Source: Bacteroidales bacterium (GTDB lineage: Bacteria > Bacteroidota > Bacteroidia > Bacteroidales > Muribaculaceae). From it: DNA of 64,000 nucleotides. The stretch covers positions 1 through 64,000 of the forward strand of contig SUXJ01000011.1 in the NCBI GenBank assembly GCA_015061005.1, given 5' to 3'. Position numbers and translations under genes: made by a program. The notes beneath the pieces were generated by a model. It was not told the DNA's origin and made no database searches. It saw only the letters and a program-made list of their open reading frames with translations. Positions 14,516 through 23,032 of this stretch are shown here, piece by piece (the first letter of the stretch is position 1; every line of letters starts with the position of its first letter).

Positions 14516-15176
14516 ACCGTCTCGGATTAACTTTGAAGACATTGATTCCCGGCAGATTGAACGAATACTCTCTACCGGGAATGTTGATAGTTTGACTCCG
14601 GCAGAGCGCAGTTATTTAGACCTTATGGAGATGGTACGTGGCTTGCGCGCCCGTATGATGTTTCCCGGGGGAAAACGTATTGTTACTAAAGCCGGAATAA
14701 TCAAATTACTTAAATCCGGTTTATATGGATTGTCAGATTGGATGGCTCGACAAGTATATGCCGATGCTATCAACTTTTTCTATTCGGAGGAGAACGTCAA
14801 ACCTCGGGCATGGGCCAACCTTTACGCTGAGCGCTACGAGAAATGGGCTGATCTTGCCGCCTCAATGGGGAAACTTAAAGAGGCCAAAAGTATGCTGCAT
14901 GAAGCCGCAAAACTCCGTGGATGCTACGATGAAGCTGCTCCGGAAATTCCTCTTGAGCTTCTCAATTCGTCTCCCGTAATACTTTATACCCACGATCCGG
15001 AAAGTATAGGAGCTCCTAAAGCCAACCGTAAAGAATTAGAAGCGTTCATTGATTCTATACCGGAAATTCCGGAGGTAAGCCTTCGCCGTGTTAAAGAAGA
15101 TGCTGGAATAATGAAGCGCAATCTCCTCCAACGAATGATTGACGATGAAAAAGAGTTTGGTGATGAAAAAGAATGA
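14496..15176 (+). CDS. Possible terminase small subunit or packaging accessory
   Basis: A protein of 226 aa, largely helical, directly before and overlapping the large terminase (14 bp). Residues about 30-80 (LTPAERSYLDLMEMVRGLRARMM.. TKAGIIKLLKSGLYGLSDWMARQVYADAI) contain a likely helix-turn-helix (YGLSDWMARQVYADA). A tetratricopeptide-like helical part follows (ANLYAERYEKWADLAASMGKLKEAKSMLHEAAKL). Position and helix-turn-helix fit a DNA-recognition subunit. Which of this and the preceding gene is the true small terminase cannot be decided here. Confidence 0.55.
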   Translation: MTNLPHKPSRINFEDIDSRQIERILSTGNVDSLTPAERSYLDLMEMVRGLRARMMFPGGKRIVTKAGIIKLLKSGLYGLSDWMARQVYADAINFFYSEENVKPRAWANLYAERYEKWADLAASMGKLKEAKSMLHEAAKLRGCYDEAAPEIPLELLNSSPVILYTHDPESIGAPKANRKELEAFIDSIPEIPEVSLRRVKEDAGIMKRNLLQRMIDDEKEFGDEKE

Positions 15177-16863
15177 AATCCCTGATATCCCTGTAAAATT
15201 CGCGTCTGATGCTTTGGTGTTTTGCGATTGGATAGATACCACGAACTTTATAACAATAGGAGGGCGAGGCGTTGCAAAGAGTACTGTTATAATAGCACGA
15301 CGTTCTATCCGATGCGTGAGACTGATGCCGGGGGCTCCTATTGCTATTGTCGCTGACACATACTCTAACCTAATAAACAATATAATGCCTGCCGTTCAAA
15401 ACGGGTGGAAAATCGACGGGCTTATAGAAGGGGTTCACTATGTCAAATATAAACGTCCTCCTTTGGACTGGCAACGTCGATGCTCTGTAATTGTTGATGA
15501 TTATAAACATGTTTTTTCGTTCTGGAATGGCTCTGTTATCTTACTTGGTTCTCTCGACAACCCGTCACTACTTGCCGGTAAGTCAGTAGCCCACTTGATT
15601 TTTGACGAGGCTAAGTATGCTTCAGATTCAAAAGCGTCTCGTGTTATGCCCATTCTTCGTGGAGACGCCATTACTTATGGACGTTGTCATTTATATGGAG
15701 GTGTTACTATCACCACCGATATGCCTGATGTTACTGAAGGAGAGTATGATTGGTTCTTCCGTTATGCATCAGAAATGGATCCGGAACGCATTATTAGAAT
15801 TATTCAGGCTTCCGGTGAATTAAATCGGCTTCAGCTTAATCTTGCGCGAGCCAATCACGAAAACATCCCGGATATTAAGAAAATTGCCAAGATTGAGAAA
15901 CGTATTGCGTATTATACAGAGGGGTTGCTGAAGCTGCGAAAAGGGCAAACATTCTTCATGAATATATCCAGCTTTGTAAATATAGATATTCTTACTGTAG
16001 ATTATGCAAAACGTTTATATGCTGGTGCTCTCGAACTCCATGAGTTTCTTAAGTCAGTTATGGGTATGCGACCCGGTGTGAGCAAAGATGCGCGCTTTTA
16101 TGTATTATTCGGAGAGAAGCACAAGTATATTGACGGCACCACTTCCGGCGTGGCAGCATTCGCATCGACAGAACTGCGTTACCTTAATCCGTCAGCTCCC
16201 ATTGATGGCGGTATGGACTTCGGCAATATGCTTTCTCTGGTCATTGGTCAATCGGATGGCACACGTTACCGGGTTCATAAGAATTTTTATGAAATACCTC
16301 CGGGATGGTTCCGTGAACTGGCTGATCAATTTCTGACGTTTTTCAGTTCACACAAATTCAAGACGTTAAACCTCTACTATGACCGCTCAGGCAATAACTT
16401 TCAAAAACAAGGGGAGGACTATGCCGGCAAGATTAAGGAGGCAATTGAAAAAGACGCTTCAAATCGACGCACAGGCTGGACTGTTATCCTAAAGTCTCGT
16501 AAGCAATCAACAATTAAACAGCACGCGGAATACGATTTCATGCATGAACTGATGAGGGGGGAGAATGATAGGCTTCCGAAGCTGCTGGTAGATGCACTGA
16601 ATTGCCCGGAAATGATAAGTAGTATTGAAGGAGCTAAGGCTGAAGTTAAGTACAGAGGGCCGCAAAAGATTGTTGCGAAAGTCAAAAAGACTGAGAAGTT
16701 AGGCGCAAAGAAACTTCCCCGCTTATCAACAAATTTCTCAGATGCATTCAAATATCTTATGATGCGGCGAGAGTGGCTGAATGCAACTAAAACCAACCAA
16801 ATATCTCTTTCTAATGCTGCGGAACTGGCCGGAGAGTGGATGAATAACTACTTCGGCGACTGA
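15163..16863 (+). CDS. terL: Terminase large subunit
   Basis: The ATPase/nuclease that pumps DNA into heads; 566 aa from ATG 15163 (in-frame alternatives at 15145 and 15139). The ATPase has Walker A GGRGVAKST (about 34-42) and Walker B VAHLIFDEAK (about 140-149), with an adenine-binding-like LMPGAPIAIVAD segment. The nuclease half has DGGMDFG (about 346) and a YDRSGNN block (about 406) that could supply metal-binding Asp residues, plus a late Asp in NFSDAFKYLMM. It is preceded by the putative small subunits. The portal does not follow directly, because a spanin and the fifth leader cassette intervene. Confidence 0.9.
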   Translation: MKKNEIPDIPVKFASDALVFCDWIDTTNFITIGGRGVAKSTVIIARRSIRCVRLMPGAPIAIVADTYSNLINNIMPAVQNGWKIDGLIEGVHYVKYKRPPLDWQRRCSVIVDDYKHVFSFWNGSVILLGSLDNPSLLAGKSVAHLIFDEAKYASDSKASRVMPILRGDAITYGRCHLYGGVTITTDMPDVTEGEYDWFFRYASEMDPERIIRIIQASGELNRLQLNLARANHENIPDIKKIAKIEKRIAYYTEGLLKLRKGQTFFMNISSFVNIDILTVDYAKRLYAGALELHEFLKSVMGMRPGVSKDARFYVLFGEKHKYIDGTTSGVAAFASTELRYLNPSAPIDGGMDFGNMLSLVIGQSDGTRYRVHKNFYEIPPGWFRELADQFLTFFSSHKFKTLNLYYDRSGNNFQKQGEDYAGKIKEAIEKDASNRRTGWTVILKSRKQSTIKQHAEYDFMHELMRGENDRLPKLLVDALNCPEMISSIEGAKAEVKYRGPQKIVAKVKKTEKLGAKKLPRLSTNFSDAFKYLMMRREWLNATKTNQISLSNAAELAGEWMNNYFGD

Positions 16864-16883
16864 TATTTTCGCATACTCTATTC

Positions 16884-16925
16884 ACACCTGTTGGCAAACA
16901 ATGCCATCAGGTGTAATTTTATTTA
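16884..16925 (+). terminator. Terminator after terL
   Basis: ACACCTG (16884-16890) pairs with CAGGTGT (16908-16914), extended by TGGCA/TGCCA around an AACAA-type loop, and followed by AATTTTATTT. It ends the terminase transcript. Confidence 0.85.
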
Positions 16926-17266
16926 TAATGACATCGTAACAAAGTTAATTGCTCACATTTCACTCCCGGTAAGAGGCGGTAACTACTATTCCTCATCAGA
17001 GCGGCGCGCTCTGCGCGTTGTGACATAAATCACAATTTTCTTTTTCTGTTACATTAACTTGCTGATTATCGATGGGATATGATATTTATGAGCAAAATTT
17101 CTGTATGAAAATTGAATTTTCTACGTTATTATTCATCATTTTTTGGTGATTATTCCTCATCTTTTTGCATTTAAGCAGAATTTCTTCCCGAAAAACATTG
17201 ACCAATTATATAGCATGGCATATTACTTTGTTATCATGCTTAATTAAATTATTTTAACTGTTTTTT
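16926..17266. other. AT-rich gap before cassette 5
   Basis: No credible gene is seen. The stretch contains one GTAACAAA (16937), a CAGAGCG/CGCTCTG hairpin near 16996-17012, and AT-rich sequence with poly-T runs leading into the promoter of the fifth leader. Confidence 0.5.
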
Positions 17267-17300
17267 TTTTTTGTTCACATTTTTCTGTCGAAATTTGCAA
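17267..17300 (+). promoter_or_regulatory. Promoter of cassette copy 5
   Basis: TTTG within the poly-T run (about 17268-17272) and AAATTTGC (17291-17298) sit at about the -33/-7 spacing seen in Bacteroides. The -7 box is weaker than in the other copies. The A segment of the leader begins at 17302, the same offset as elsewhere. Confidence 0.5.
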
Positions 17301-17301
17301 T

Positions 17302-17524
17302 GTCAAATCTACTTAGGGGCATCCCTATGAGTCGTAAGCGACTCAAATCTATCGGGTATTTTCTACCCAACGGCACATAGTAAAAGAGGACTCAATATTC
17401 GGCGTCCACTTTCTCCGCACTTGAAAATTCGGCTCATAGTCGGTTTCCCTAAGTAGTTTGACGACAAGGAGAGGTGGTCGCCTTTTCGTACATAAAAGAA
17501 AACATCAAACTCAAACTACTTAGG
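17302..17524 (+). ncRNA. Cassette leader RNA, divergent copy 5
   Basis: The primary sequence is unlike copies 1-4 but the layout is the same. A (17302-17318) pairs with A' (CCCTAAGTAGTTTGAC, 17447-17462) with one bulged T. A'' (TCAAACTACTTAGG, 17511-17524), just before an ATG, matches A' perfectly. B (CTATGAGTC, 17325-17333) pairs with B' (GGCTCATAG, 17431-17439), and its GAGTC also lies in a local hairpin GAGTCG/CGACTC. C (17401-17416) pairs with C' (GGAGAGGTGGTCGCC, 17468-17482) and is followed by TTTT. C lies within A/A' and C' outside, giving the same pseudoknot. This independent example strongly supports the structure. Confidence 0.7.
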
Positions 17525-17526
17525 AT

Positions 17527-17661
17527 ATGAAAACTTTATTATCATCGCCCTTTTTGACTCCACAAATAGTCAAACTAAGGCAAATACCTACTGAATTCGG
17601 GTATTATTCTGCTTATGTCGGATATTTTTTGTACTTTTGCTCTCGCAGTTGCTACCTTTAA
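17527..17661 (+). CDS. Small ORF in the ORF1 position of cassette 5
   Basis: A 44-aa frame (MKTLLSSPFLTPQIVKLRQ... ending LYFCSRSCYL) starting 3 bp after the A'' segment. Its C-terminal half is hydrophobic and aromatic (YYSAYVGYFLYFC), so it may insert in a membrane. It shows no clear sequence similarity to ORF1 of copies 1-4 but occupies the same place between leader and ORF2-like gene. A TACTTTTG box at its 3' end (about 17631-17638) may separately drive the next gene. Confidence 0.45.
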   Translation: MKTLLSSPFLTPQIVKLRQIPTEFGYYSAYVGYFLYFCSRSCYL

Positions 17662-17712
17662 TATCCTATGATAAATCACTAATTGCGCAATCATCAACAA
17701 AAATATTCAATT

Positions 17713-18066
17713 ATGGAAACTAATAACCAGACCATAAAGGTAACCAGTGCAGCACATGTTGCTATAAAAGCATTGCAACATTCAGCCGGGACCTATCCAT
17801 ATTACCGCACAACACTTGATCGACTCTTTAATATCATTCTACGTATTTATGACGAAATGGGAATGGATGACTTGGAAGCGATTACTACACTTCGAGCCCT
17901 CGATGATCTCCGTCAGGATCTTGCCGCAATTGCAGGCTCGGTTGCTCTCGGTTCGCATGCCGAAGAAGCCACCAAGGAAGAAATCGCTGGACGTGTGGAA
18001 GATTCATTTGCAGGCATAGATGATTTTCAAGACTCAAACTATCCCACATCCACTGAAGATGCATAA
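17713..18066 (+). CDS. Divergent ORF2-family protein
   Basis: A 117-aa protein starting at ATG 17713; a TTG start at 17683 is possible but less likely. The C-terminal core LRALDDLRQDLAAIAG aligns with LHVLQQIRQDIITLST of the cassette ORF2, and KVTSAAHVAIKALQ with the ORF2 N-terminus, so I treat it as a distant member. It is helical with a longer acidic tail. It lies downstream of the fifth leader RNA, reproducing the cassette order. Confidence 0.6.
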   Translation: METNNQTIKVTSAAHVAIKALQHSAGTYPYYRTTLDRLFNIILRIYDEMGMDDLEAITTLRALDDLRQDLAAIAGSVALGSHAEEATKEEIAGRVEDSFAGIDDFQDSNYPTSTEDA

Positions 18067-18172
18067 TCTATTTGCTCAGATATGAAAGAAACTGTTATAA
18101 CGATAATTAATAAATGCGCCTGATGTGAATCATGCCATTTGTGTCTGTATAAATTTAACTCTTTAATTGGAA

Positions 18173-18212
18173 GAAGTACGCCCGAGAGGAATCGAGCGTA
18201 CTTCGTTCTTTC
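18173..18212 (+). terminator. Terminator after cassette 5
   Basis: GAAGTACGC (18173-18181) pairs with GCGTACTTC (18196-18204), followed by GTTCTTT. It closes the cassette before the spanin gene. Confidence 0.8.
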
Positions 18213-18255
18213 GTCTGTCCTTCTATGTGTTATTTTTAGAGCGTAGATTTGCAAC

Positions 18256-18744
18256 ATGAAAATTAGGATCTTTTTAATTGTAATTTGCTTATGCGTGCTT
18301 TGTTGCTGCCATTCAACCAAAGCAGTTGTGGAAGAAACTAACCTACATGAGAGTATGGAAACTTCCGTTGATTCCACTCGACAAATTGTTTCCGCCATAG
18401 AAGAGAACGCCATCATTAACCATAAAGCTACCGATGTCCGAGCTGATGAAGTGGGTAGAGTTGAAATTGAACGAGATTCAATGGGCCGTCCAATCGTTGT
18501 ATATTGGGCTTACAACTGGAAACTTCATGATAAAACTATTTCTCAGGGAGCCTTTGACGAATACAGGTATGAGTTTAAGAATTCGTATCACCGTGAAGAT
18601 ACCGGCAATAGTGATAGAACCACAACTATAACAGAAGAATCAACAGTTGAAATAGACCCGACTATGCCTATTGAGTCAATAATCTGGAAAGCGCTTTTCA
18701 TCTGTAGTATTCTAATTATCATTTATTTAGCTTTAAGACATTAA
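18256..18744 (+). CDS. Putative unimolecular spanin (lipoprotein with C-terminal TM)
   Basis: This 162-aa protein begins with a short charged segment, a hydrophobic core (IFLIVICLCVL) and CCC, which fits a lipoprotein signal with a lipidated Cys near residue 16-18. It ends with a transmembrane helix (about 141-159, IIWKALFICSILIIIYLAL). An outer-membrane lipid anchor plus an inner-membrane helix joined by a periplasmic linker is the design of u-spanins such as T1 gp11, which fuse the two membranes in the last step of lysis. Lysozyme and a holin-like gene lie 3.4-5 kb downstream. The call is from topology alone. Confidence 0.6.
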   Translation: MKIRIFLIVICLCVLCCCHSTKAVVEETNLHESMETSVDSTRQIVSAIEENAIINHKATDVRADEVGRVEIERDSMGRPIVVYWAYNWKLHDKTISQGAFDEYRYEFKNSYHREDTGNSDRTTTITEESTVEIDPTMPIESIIWKALFICSILIIIYLALRH

Positions 18745-18748
18745 ACTT

Positions 18749-19042
18749 ATGCTTAAAGAACGACAAACGATAGATTTATTTCAAGCTATCGAGGAGATGA
18801 AACGTATTAGCCTCGCCGGAGGAACGTTCTCAATGAAGTTTCGCAAATGGAACCGACAAACTCGCAAGGGTGGAGACATTGTGACTGTTAATGCAGCACG
18901 TGTACGCCCTAAAGCCTCTGACGAAGAAATAGCATATTCCTCCTATAAATTATTTTTTACAGACACAGAAACCGGATTAGCCCGTGTCTGTTGGCAGCCA
19001 TTGATAATAGAGTTCAATGGTTATCGCACAATGTTAAACTAA
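18749..19042 (+). CDS. Hypothetical phage protein before the portal
   Basis: A 97-aa basic protein starting 4 bp after the spanin and ending 16 bp before the portal gene. It has a helical N-terminus (QAIEEMKRISLAG) followed by strands (FSMKFRKWNRQTRKGGDIVTV, YKLFFTDTETGLARVCWQPLI). It may be a small head-tail component. No family recognised. Confidence 0.5.
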   Translation: MLKERQTIDLFQAIEEMKRISLAGGTFSMKFRKWNRQTRKGGDIVTVNAARVRPKASDEEIAYSSYKLFFTDTETGLARVCWQPLIIEFNGYRTMLN

Positions 19043-19058
19043 TACTTTAAGATTTTAC

Positions 19059-20411
19059 ATGATACGTAGAAGTGGTAATTTTGGTTTTGTGGATAACGGA
19101 GCCGGTGAAATATTTACTTTCAGCCTCAATTCCGGCTCTCGTGGATGGACTCCGTCTCACTTTATGTTGCGTGGTGGTTCCGGCTCCTTCGGTTACAAAT
19201 ACATAAATGTCAATGGAACGCCGATAATCCCATTTGGGAGCGATAATGACTTGCCTATGCATGTGTGCCGGTTGTTAGAAAAATTCTATGCAGGGGAGGG
19301 GATTATGGGGAAGAAAGCCGGCTTGCAATGGGGAGAAGGCCCTCGTCTGTATCGCGATGCTGTGGATGAAAACAATATTTTTTATCGTGAATGGGTCATT
19401 GATGACAAAATTACAGCCGCACTCAAAGGCACAGATTACTTAACTCAAATGCACCGATGCCTGATAGATCTTTGTCATTTAGAGGGCTTTTGGGTTAAGT
19501 TTACCCTTTCAAGAGGAGCACGAATCGGTGTTGGCCGAATTGTGAAAATAGAACACGTACCGGCAAACAAAGTGCGCTATGTATGGGCGGGAGATAACGC
19601 CATGCCATCACAAGCTATGGTTGCAGATTGGCCGATAGCAGATCCTAACACCTCATACATTTACCCGCTTTTTGACCCGAAAAATCCTTTAAAACATTCG
19701 GTTTCTCTTGCATATTACAATATTTATAGCTTCGGACATGACCATTACAGCGTGCCTCGATTTATCGGTGCCTTTGACTGGTTGGAATTAGCCGGAACTC
19801 TTGCACCTCTACTTGCCACATATAACGCTAATGCTTCCGCAATATCAAAACACATAGAATCCCCTCAGTCCTACTGGGACGCTGCTGAAGCTCGAATCAA
19901 AGATATATGCCAGCAAAAAGGGATTCAATATTCACCTGAAATGTTGGAGAAATTCAAGGATGAAGCGATGGAGCATTATGCAGCTGCAATGACCGGGAAG
20001 GAGAATGCAGGGAAGTTCCTTCATACATCGCAGTTCTGGAATCCTGAAGCCGGCAACTTTGAAGGTTGGAAGATTGTCCCTATCGATAACAAGGTAAAAG
20101 AATATATCGAAGCTCAAGTTCTCATCTGCAAGAAAGCCGAAGCTGCCGCCACCTCCGGTTTCGGCTTGGATCCGTCTCTTTCGAACTTAATTCTCGACAC
20201 CAAATTAGGTAGTGGTTCTGAAAAGCTATATGCGTTGAAAGTTTATAATGCCACGGAAACCTCTGTGCCCGATATGGTGCTATGTAAGCCATTTCAACAG
20301 TTTATAGATGCCAATTTCCCCGGAACTGACATCAAAATCGGCTTATATCGTACCATTGTTGACGCGGAGCGCAATGTAAATCCGGAAAACCGAGTAAAAG
20401 CCAATGCTTAA
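19059..20411 (+). CDS. Portal protein
   Basis: This 450-aa protein resembles phage portals: an N-terminal strand region, a helical segment, then FDWLELAGTLAPLLATYNANASAI and a long stem-like helix region (about 270-320), followed by IVPIDNKVKEYIEAQVLICKKAEAAATSGFGLDPSLSNL, typical of the portal clip/wing part in Bacteroidales phages. It forms the head vertex ring through which terminase loads DNA. It is separated from terL by 2.2 kb of lysis and cassette genes, an unusual arrangement. The call rests on pattern and neighbours. Confidence 0.7.
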   Translation: MIRRSGNFGFVDNGAGEIFTFSLNSGSRGWTPSHFMLRGGSGSFGYKYINVNGTPIIPFGSDNDLPMHVCRLLEKFYAGEGIMGKKAGLQWGEGPRLYRDAVDENNIFYREWVIDDKITAALKGTDYLTQMHRCLIDLCHLEGFWVKFTLSRGARIGVGRIVKIEHVPANKVRYVWAGDNAMPSQAMVADWPIADPNTSYIYPLFDPKNPLKHSVSLAYYNIYSFGHDHYSVPRFIGAFDWLELAGTLAPLLATYNANASAISKHIESPQSYWDAAEARIKDICQQKGIQYSPEMLEKFKDEAMEHYAAAMTGKENAGKFLHTSQFWNPEAGNFEGWKIVPIDNKVKEYIEAQVLICKKAEAAATSGFGLDPSLSNLILDTKLGSGSEKLYALKVYNATETSVPDMVLCKPFQQFIDANFPGTDIKIGLYRTIVDAERNVNPENRVKANA

Positions 20412-20434
20412 TAATTCCATATACCTGAAACGCA

Positions 20435-21370
20435 ATGAAACTGTTTAACAAAGATGGCCAAGGTGCCGCAGAAATTGTTGCCGCAGTCGGTTTGATAGCG
20501 AACGACATTACATTTGACAAATGGGAACCGGTTCTTCCGTTCGGGATTCGTGACGTGGTGGCTATAGTTGGTCATGAACCGGTGGCTGCTCTCGCCGAGT
20601 TTTATGAAAATGATGAGATTGATTCACAAAAACAATCAGCTCTAAAGTATCTACAACAAGCCGTGGCGTTCTTTACTTGGCTGAAGATCATTCCGACTTT
20701 GGACGCACAACACGACACAGCCGGTCGCTCTCGACGTCTTGGCGAAAATGAGAAGGGACTCACTGCATTACAGGAGTTCAAGGATGAAGAAAACATTTTA
20801 CGCTTGGCATACGAGGCTACTGATGCTCTCGTGGAAACTCTTGAGGTCAATCAATTCCCATTTTGGGTAAACTCGCATAAATACAAGCTACGCAACAGTT
20901 GCTTAATCCACACAAAAGAACAATTTGATGAATATTATAGCATAGGTTCTTACCGTCTGTTCATTACGCTCCTCCCGATTATGCGAGAGGTTCAGCAAGC
21001 AGAGTTGGCACCGGTGCTTGGGAATCAAATACTTTCGCTTTTACTTGAGCGAAGTCAAAGAGAAACTGACATGTTCGGCGACATTGCAGCTCGTGCTGTA
21101 GTCCTATTTACCATGCAGAAAGCAGTTGAACGTCTGCCCGTCGAAGTAATCCCGGATGGAGTTGTTCAAGTGCAACAATCGCAACCGGTTAAATCAAGGT
21201 TAAAAGCAGAGCAATCTGCACGAATGGCAGTTGCTGCATCTCTGGGCGCAGATGCCAGAAGATGTATTGAACGACTTCAGCAACTTGTGTCGGAATACAA
21301 CGCAGAATCAACCAAACCCGTGCCATATATCGGGGGGCCAATCACTCATAGCAAAGGTTTATCGTTTTAA
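20435..21370 (+). CDS. DUF6712-like head-tail adaptor
   Basis: A 311-aa helical protein that starts MKLFNKDGQGAAEIVAAVGLI and contains ALKYLQQAVAFFTWLKIIPTLDAQHDTAGRSR, matching my memory of DUF6712 proteins of Bacteroides phages, which sit after the portal. It probably contributes to the connector. It overlaps the next gene by one base (TAATG), indicating coupled translation. Confidence 0.6.
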   Translation: MKLFNKDGQGAAEIVAAVGLIANDITFDKWEPVLPFGIRDVVAIVGHEPVAALAEFYENDEIDSQKQSALKYLQQAVAFFTWLKIIPTLDAQHDTAGRSRRLGENEKGLTALQEFKDEENILRLAYEATDALVETLEVNQFPFWVNSHKYKLRNSCLIHTKEQFDEYYSIGSYRLFITLLPIMREVQQAELAPVLGNQILSLLLERSQRETDMFGDIAARAVVLFTMQKAVERLPVEVIPDGVVQVQQSQPVKSRLKAEQSARMAVAASLGADARRCIERLQQLVSEYNAESTKPVPYIGGPITHSKGLSF

Positions 21371-22155
21371 TGAAAACAATTACCACACGCGGACGTTCCG
21401 TTACCATTCCGGAGTGCATTGATGAATTGACTCCCAAACAATATGAATATTATTGTTTTCTTGCTTTTGCGTTGGGGGGTAAAGTTATCGACATCGATTA
21501 TTTCCGTGTAAGGTGGTTCTCGTATCTTATCGGCTTGGGTAAATCGGATTACACTATTCTAATCCCCCAATATATTGAAGAATTAGAGAGTCAAAAGCAG
21601 TCCATTGATGGATTTGTAAAAACAAAAACCATGAATGGAGAGACGCAATATAGCCTCGATTTTAACACTACGACTAATCTGCTCCCGGAATACCGGGATC
21701 TCAAGGGTCCCGGAAATTGGCTTGACGGCATCACTTTTGGCGAGTTTGTGCATTGCCTCACCATTTTAGAAAGCCTTGCAAACGCTGATAACGAGACTGT
21801 GGCAAATGGTTATGCCGACATTGCACGCATCTTATATCATATACCGGAAGACTCCAATGTGCCCGATATCCTTGCATATCACGCTCCGACTTTATTTTTA
21901 TCCGTATGGAATGCCATACAAGCTGAGCCTATTGACATCAACGGCAAAAAAATAGATCTCCGCATAATATTTCGCAGTTCCGGGCAATCGGTCGCAGATG
22001 ATAAAACGGGGTGGGCCGGGATTACCTTTGAAGTGGCGTCCGCCGGATTGTTCGGGACCGTCAAAGAAGTTGAGGCCTCTGATTTCTGGGAGGTACTGCT
22101 TTACCTTTATAAATGTAAATTCGAATATAATCACAATAAAAATATATCGAAATAG
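21370..22155 (+). CDS. Hypothetical phage structural protein
   Basis: A 261-aa protein joined to the DUF6712-like gene by a TAATG junction. The start MKTITTRGRSVTIPECIDELTPKQYEYYCFLAFALGG is characteristic of Bacteroidales phage proteins located between adaptor and lysis genes, but I cannot name its family. The N-terminus reads as a strand then helices; the C-terminus is aromatic-rich. It may be a tail or neck component. Confidence 0.5.
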   Translation: MKTITTRGRSVTIPECIDELTPKQYEYYCFLAFALGGKVIDIDYFRVRWFSYLIGLGKSDYTILIPQYIEELESQKQSIDGFVKTKTMNGETQYSLDFNTTTNLLPEYRDLKGPGNWLDGITFGEFVHCLTILESLANADNETVANGYADIARILYHIPEDSNVPDILAYHAPTLFLSVWNAIQAEPIDINGKKIDLRIIFRSSGQSVADDKTGWAGITFEVASAGLFGTVKEVEASDFWEVLLYLYKCKFEYNHNKNISK

Positions 22156-22158
22156 CTT

Positions 22159-22599
22159 ATGGAACTTTCGCAGTTAATCAAATCCAAAATCAAGGCATGG
22201 GAAGGCTGCCGCCTATCCGCATATCGTTGCCCCTCCGGTGTGCTTACGATCGGATTTGGGCATACCGGTCCGGACGTCACGCCGGGAAAACTCATCAGTC
22301 AGACAGAAGCGGATGCACTGTTTGAAACTGATATAACAAGATTTGCTGGTGAAATATATAAAACACTTGAGAACGTAAATCTCAATAACAATCAGTTCGA
22401 TGCACTCGTATCGATAGCCTATAATATTGGCATGACCGCATTCAAAAACTCAGCGATCTACCGATTGGTAAAGGCAAATCCCGATAATCCGGAAATATTT
22501 TCGGAGTTCCTCAAGTGGAGATATGCCGGCGGTAAAGAGCTTCCCGGGCTAAAGCGGAGACGCATTGAAGAAGCCAAACACTATTTCGGAGACGTATGA
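22159..22599 (+). CDS. Phage lysozyme (GH24 endolysin)
   Basis: A 146-aa muramidase that cleaves peptidoglycan at lysis. The catalytic arrangement E-8aa-C-5aa-T is present as Glu15 (AWEG), Cys24 (YRCPSG) and Thr30 (VLTIGFGHT), matching GH24 enzymes in which Cys replaces Asp of T4 lysozyme. The family block QFDALVSIAYNIG follows (about 82-94), then LKWRYAGGKELPGLKRRR, the expected C-terminal substrate-cleft segment. There is no signal peptide, so it needs a holin, for which 23435-23656 is a candidate. It overlaps the next gene by 4 bp. Confidence 0.9.
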   Translation: MELSQLIKSKIKAWEGCRLSAYRCPSGVLTIGFGHTGPDVTPGKLISQTEADALFETDITRFAGEIYKTLENVNLNNNQFDALVSIAYNIGMTAFKNSAIYRLVKANPDNPEIFSEFLKWRYAGGKELPGLKRRRIEEAKHYFGDV

Positions 22600-23030
22600 T
22601 AAGCCTTACAGCATATAAAAAGTATTGGGAAGATCTTGCTCGGTGTGTTTACGGTATTTCCGAAGCTATGCCCGTAACCGTTGATGAAGAAATGGGAAAG
22701 CGGTTGAATAATCTCAAGAAGGACTCCGTCATATTGTTTTATCTGCCCCCGACCTCTTCAGGAGAAGGAAACATCGACAATTTTTCGGAAAATAACCTCT
22801 GTGTTATCTTCATCATGAAAAAATATGATCCGCAAAGAGAAACAACATTCGATGTGCTGGCTGAAACCCAACCCATAATAGAAACAATAAAACGCTCCAT
22901 GCTTGACGACATGAACGCCGGGTGCTCTCCGCTACGTATCGATATAACCACTCTGCAAACCATCCCGGAAACCGAGTTTTACCGCTCATTTGCCGGCTGG
23001 AGCGTAGGGTTTACCGTTAAATCAACTTAA
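22596..23030 (+). CDS. Putative tail-completion protein
   Basis: A 144-aa alpha/beta protein joined to the lysozyme gene by ATGA overlap. It has strands VILFYLPP and LCVIFIMKKYD and a helix with VLAETQPIIETIKRSM, then TIPETEFYRSFAGWSVGFTVKS, a pattern seen in small tail-terminator/completion proteins. Its location upstream of other tail genes agrees. Family not named. Confidence 0.5.
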   Translation: MISLTAYKKYWEDLARCVYGISEAMPVTVDEEMGKRLNNLKKDSVILFYLPPTSSGEGNIDNFSENNLCVIFIMKKYDPQRETTFDVLAETQPIIETIKRSMLDDMNAGCSPLRIDITTLQTIPETEFYRSFAGWSVGFTVKST

Positions 23031-23032
23031 CC

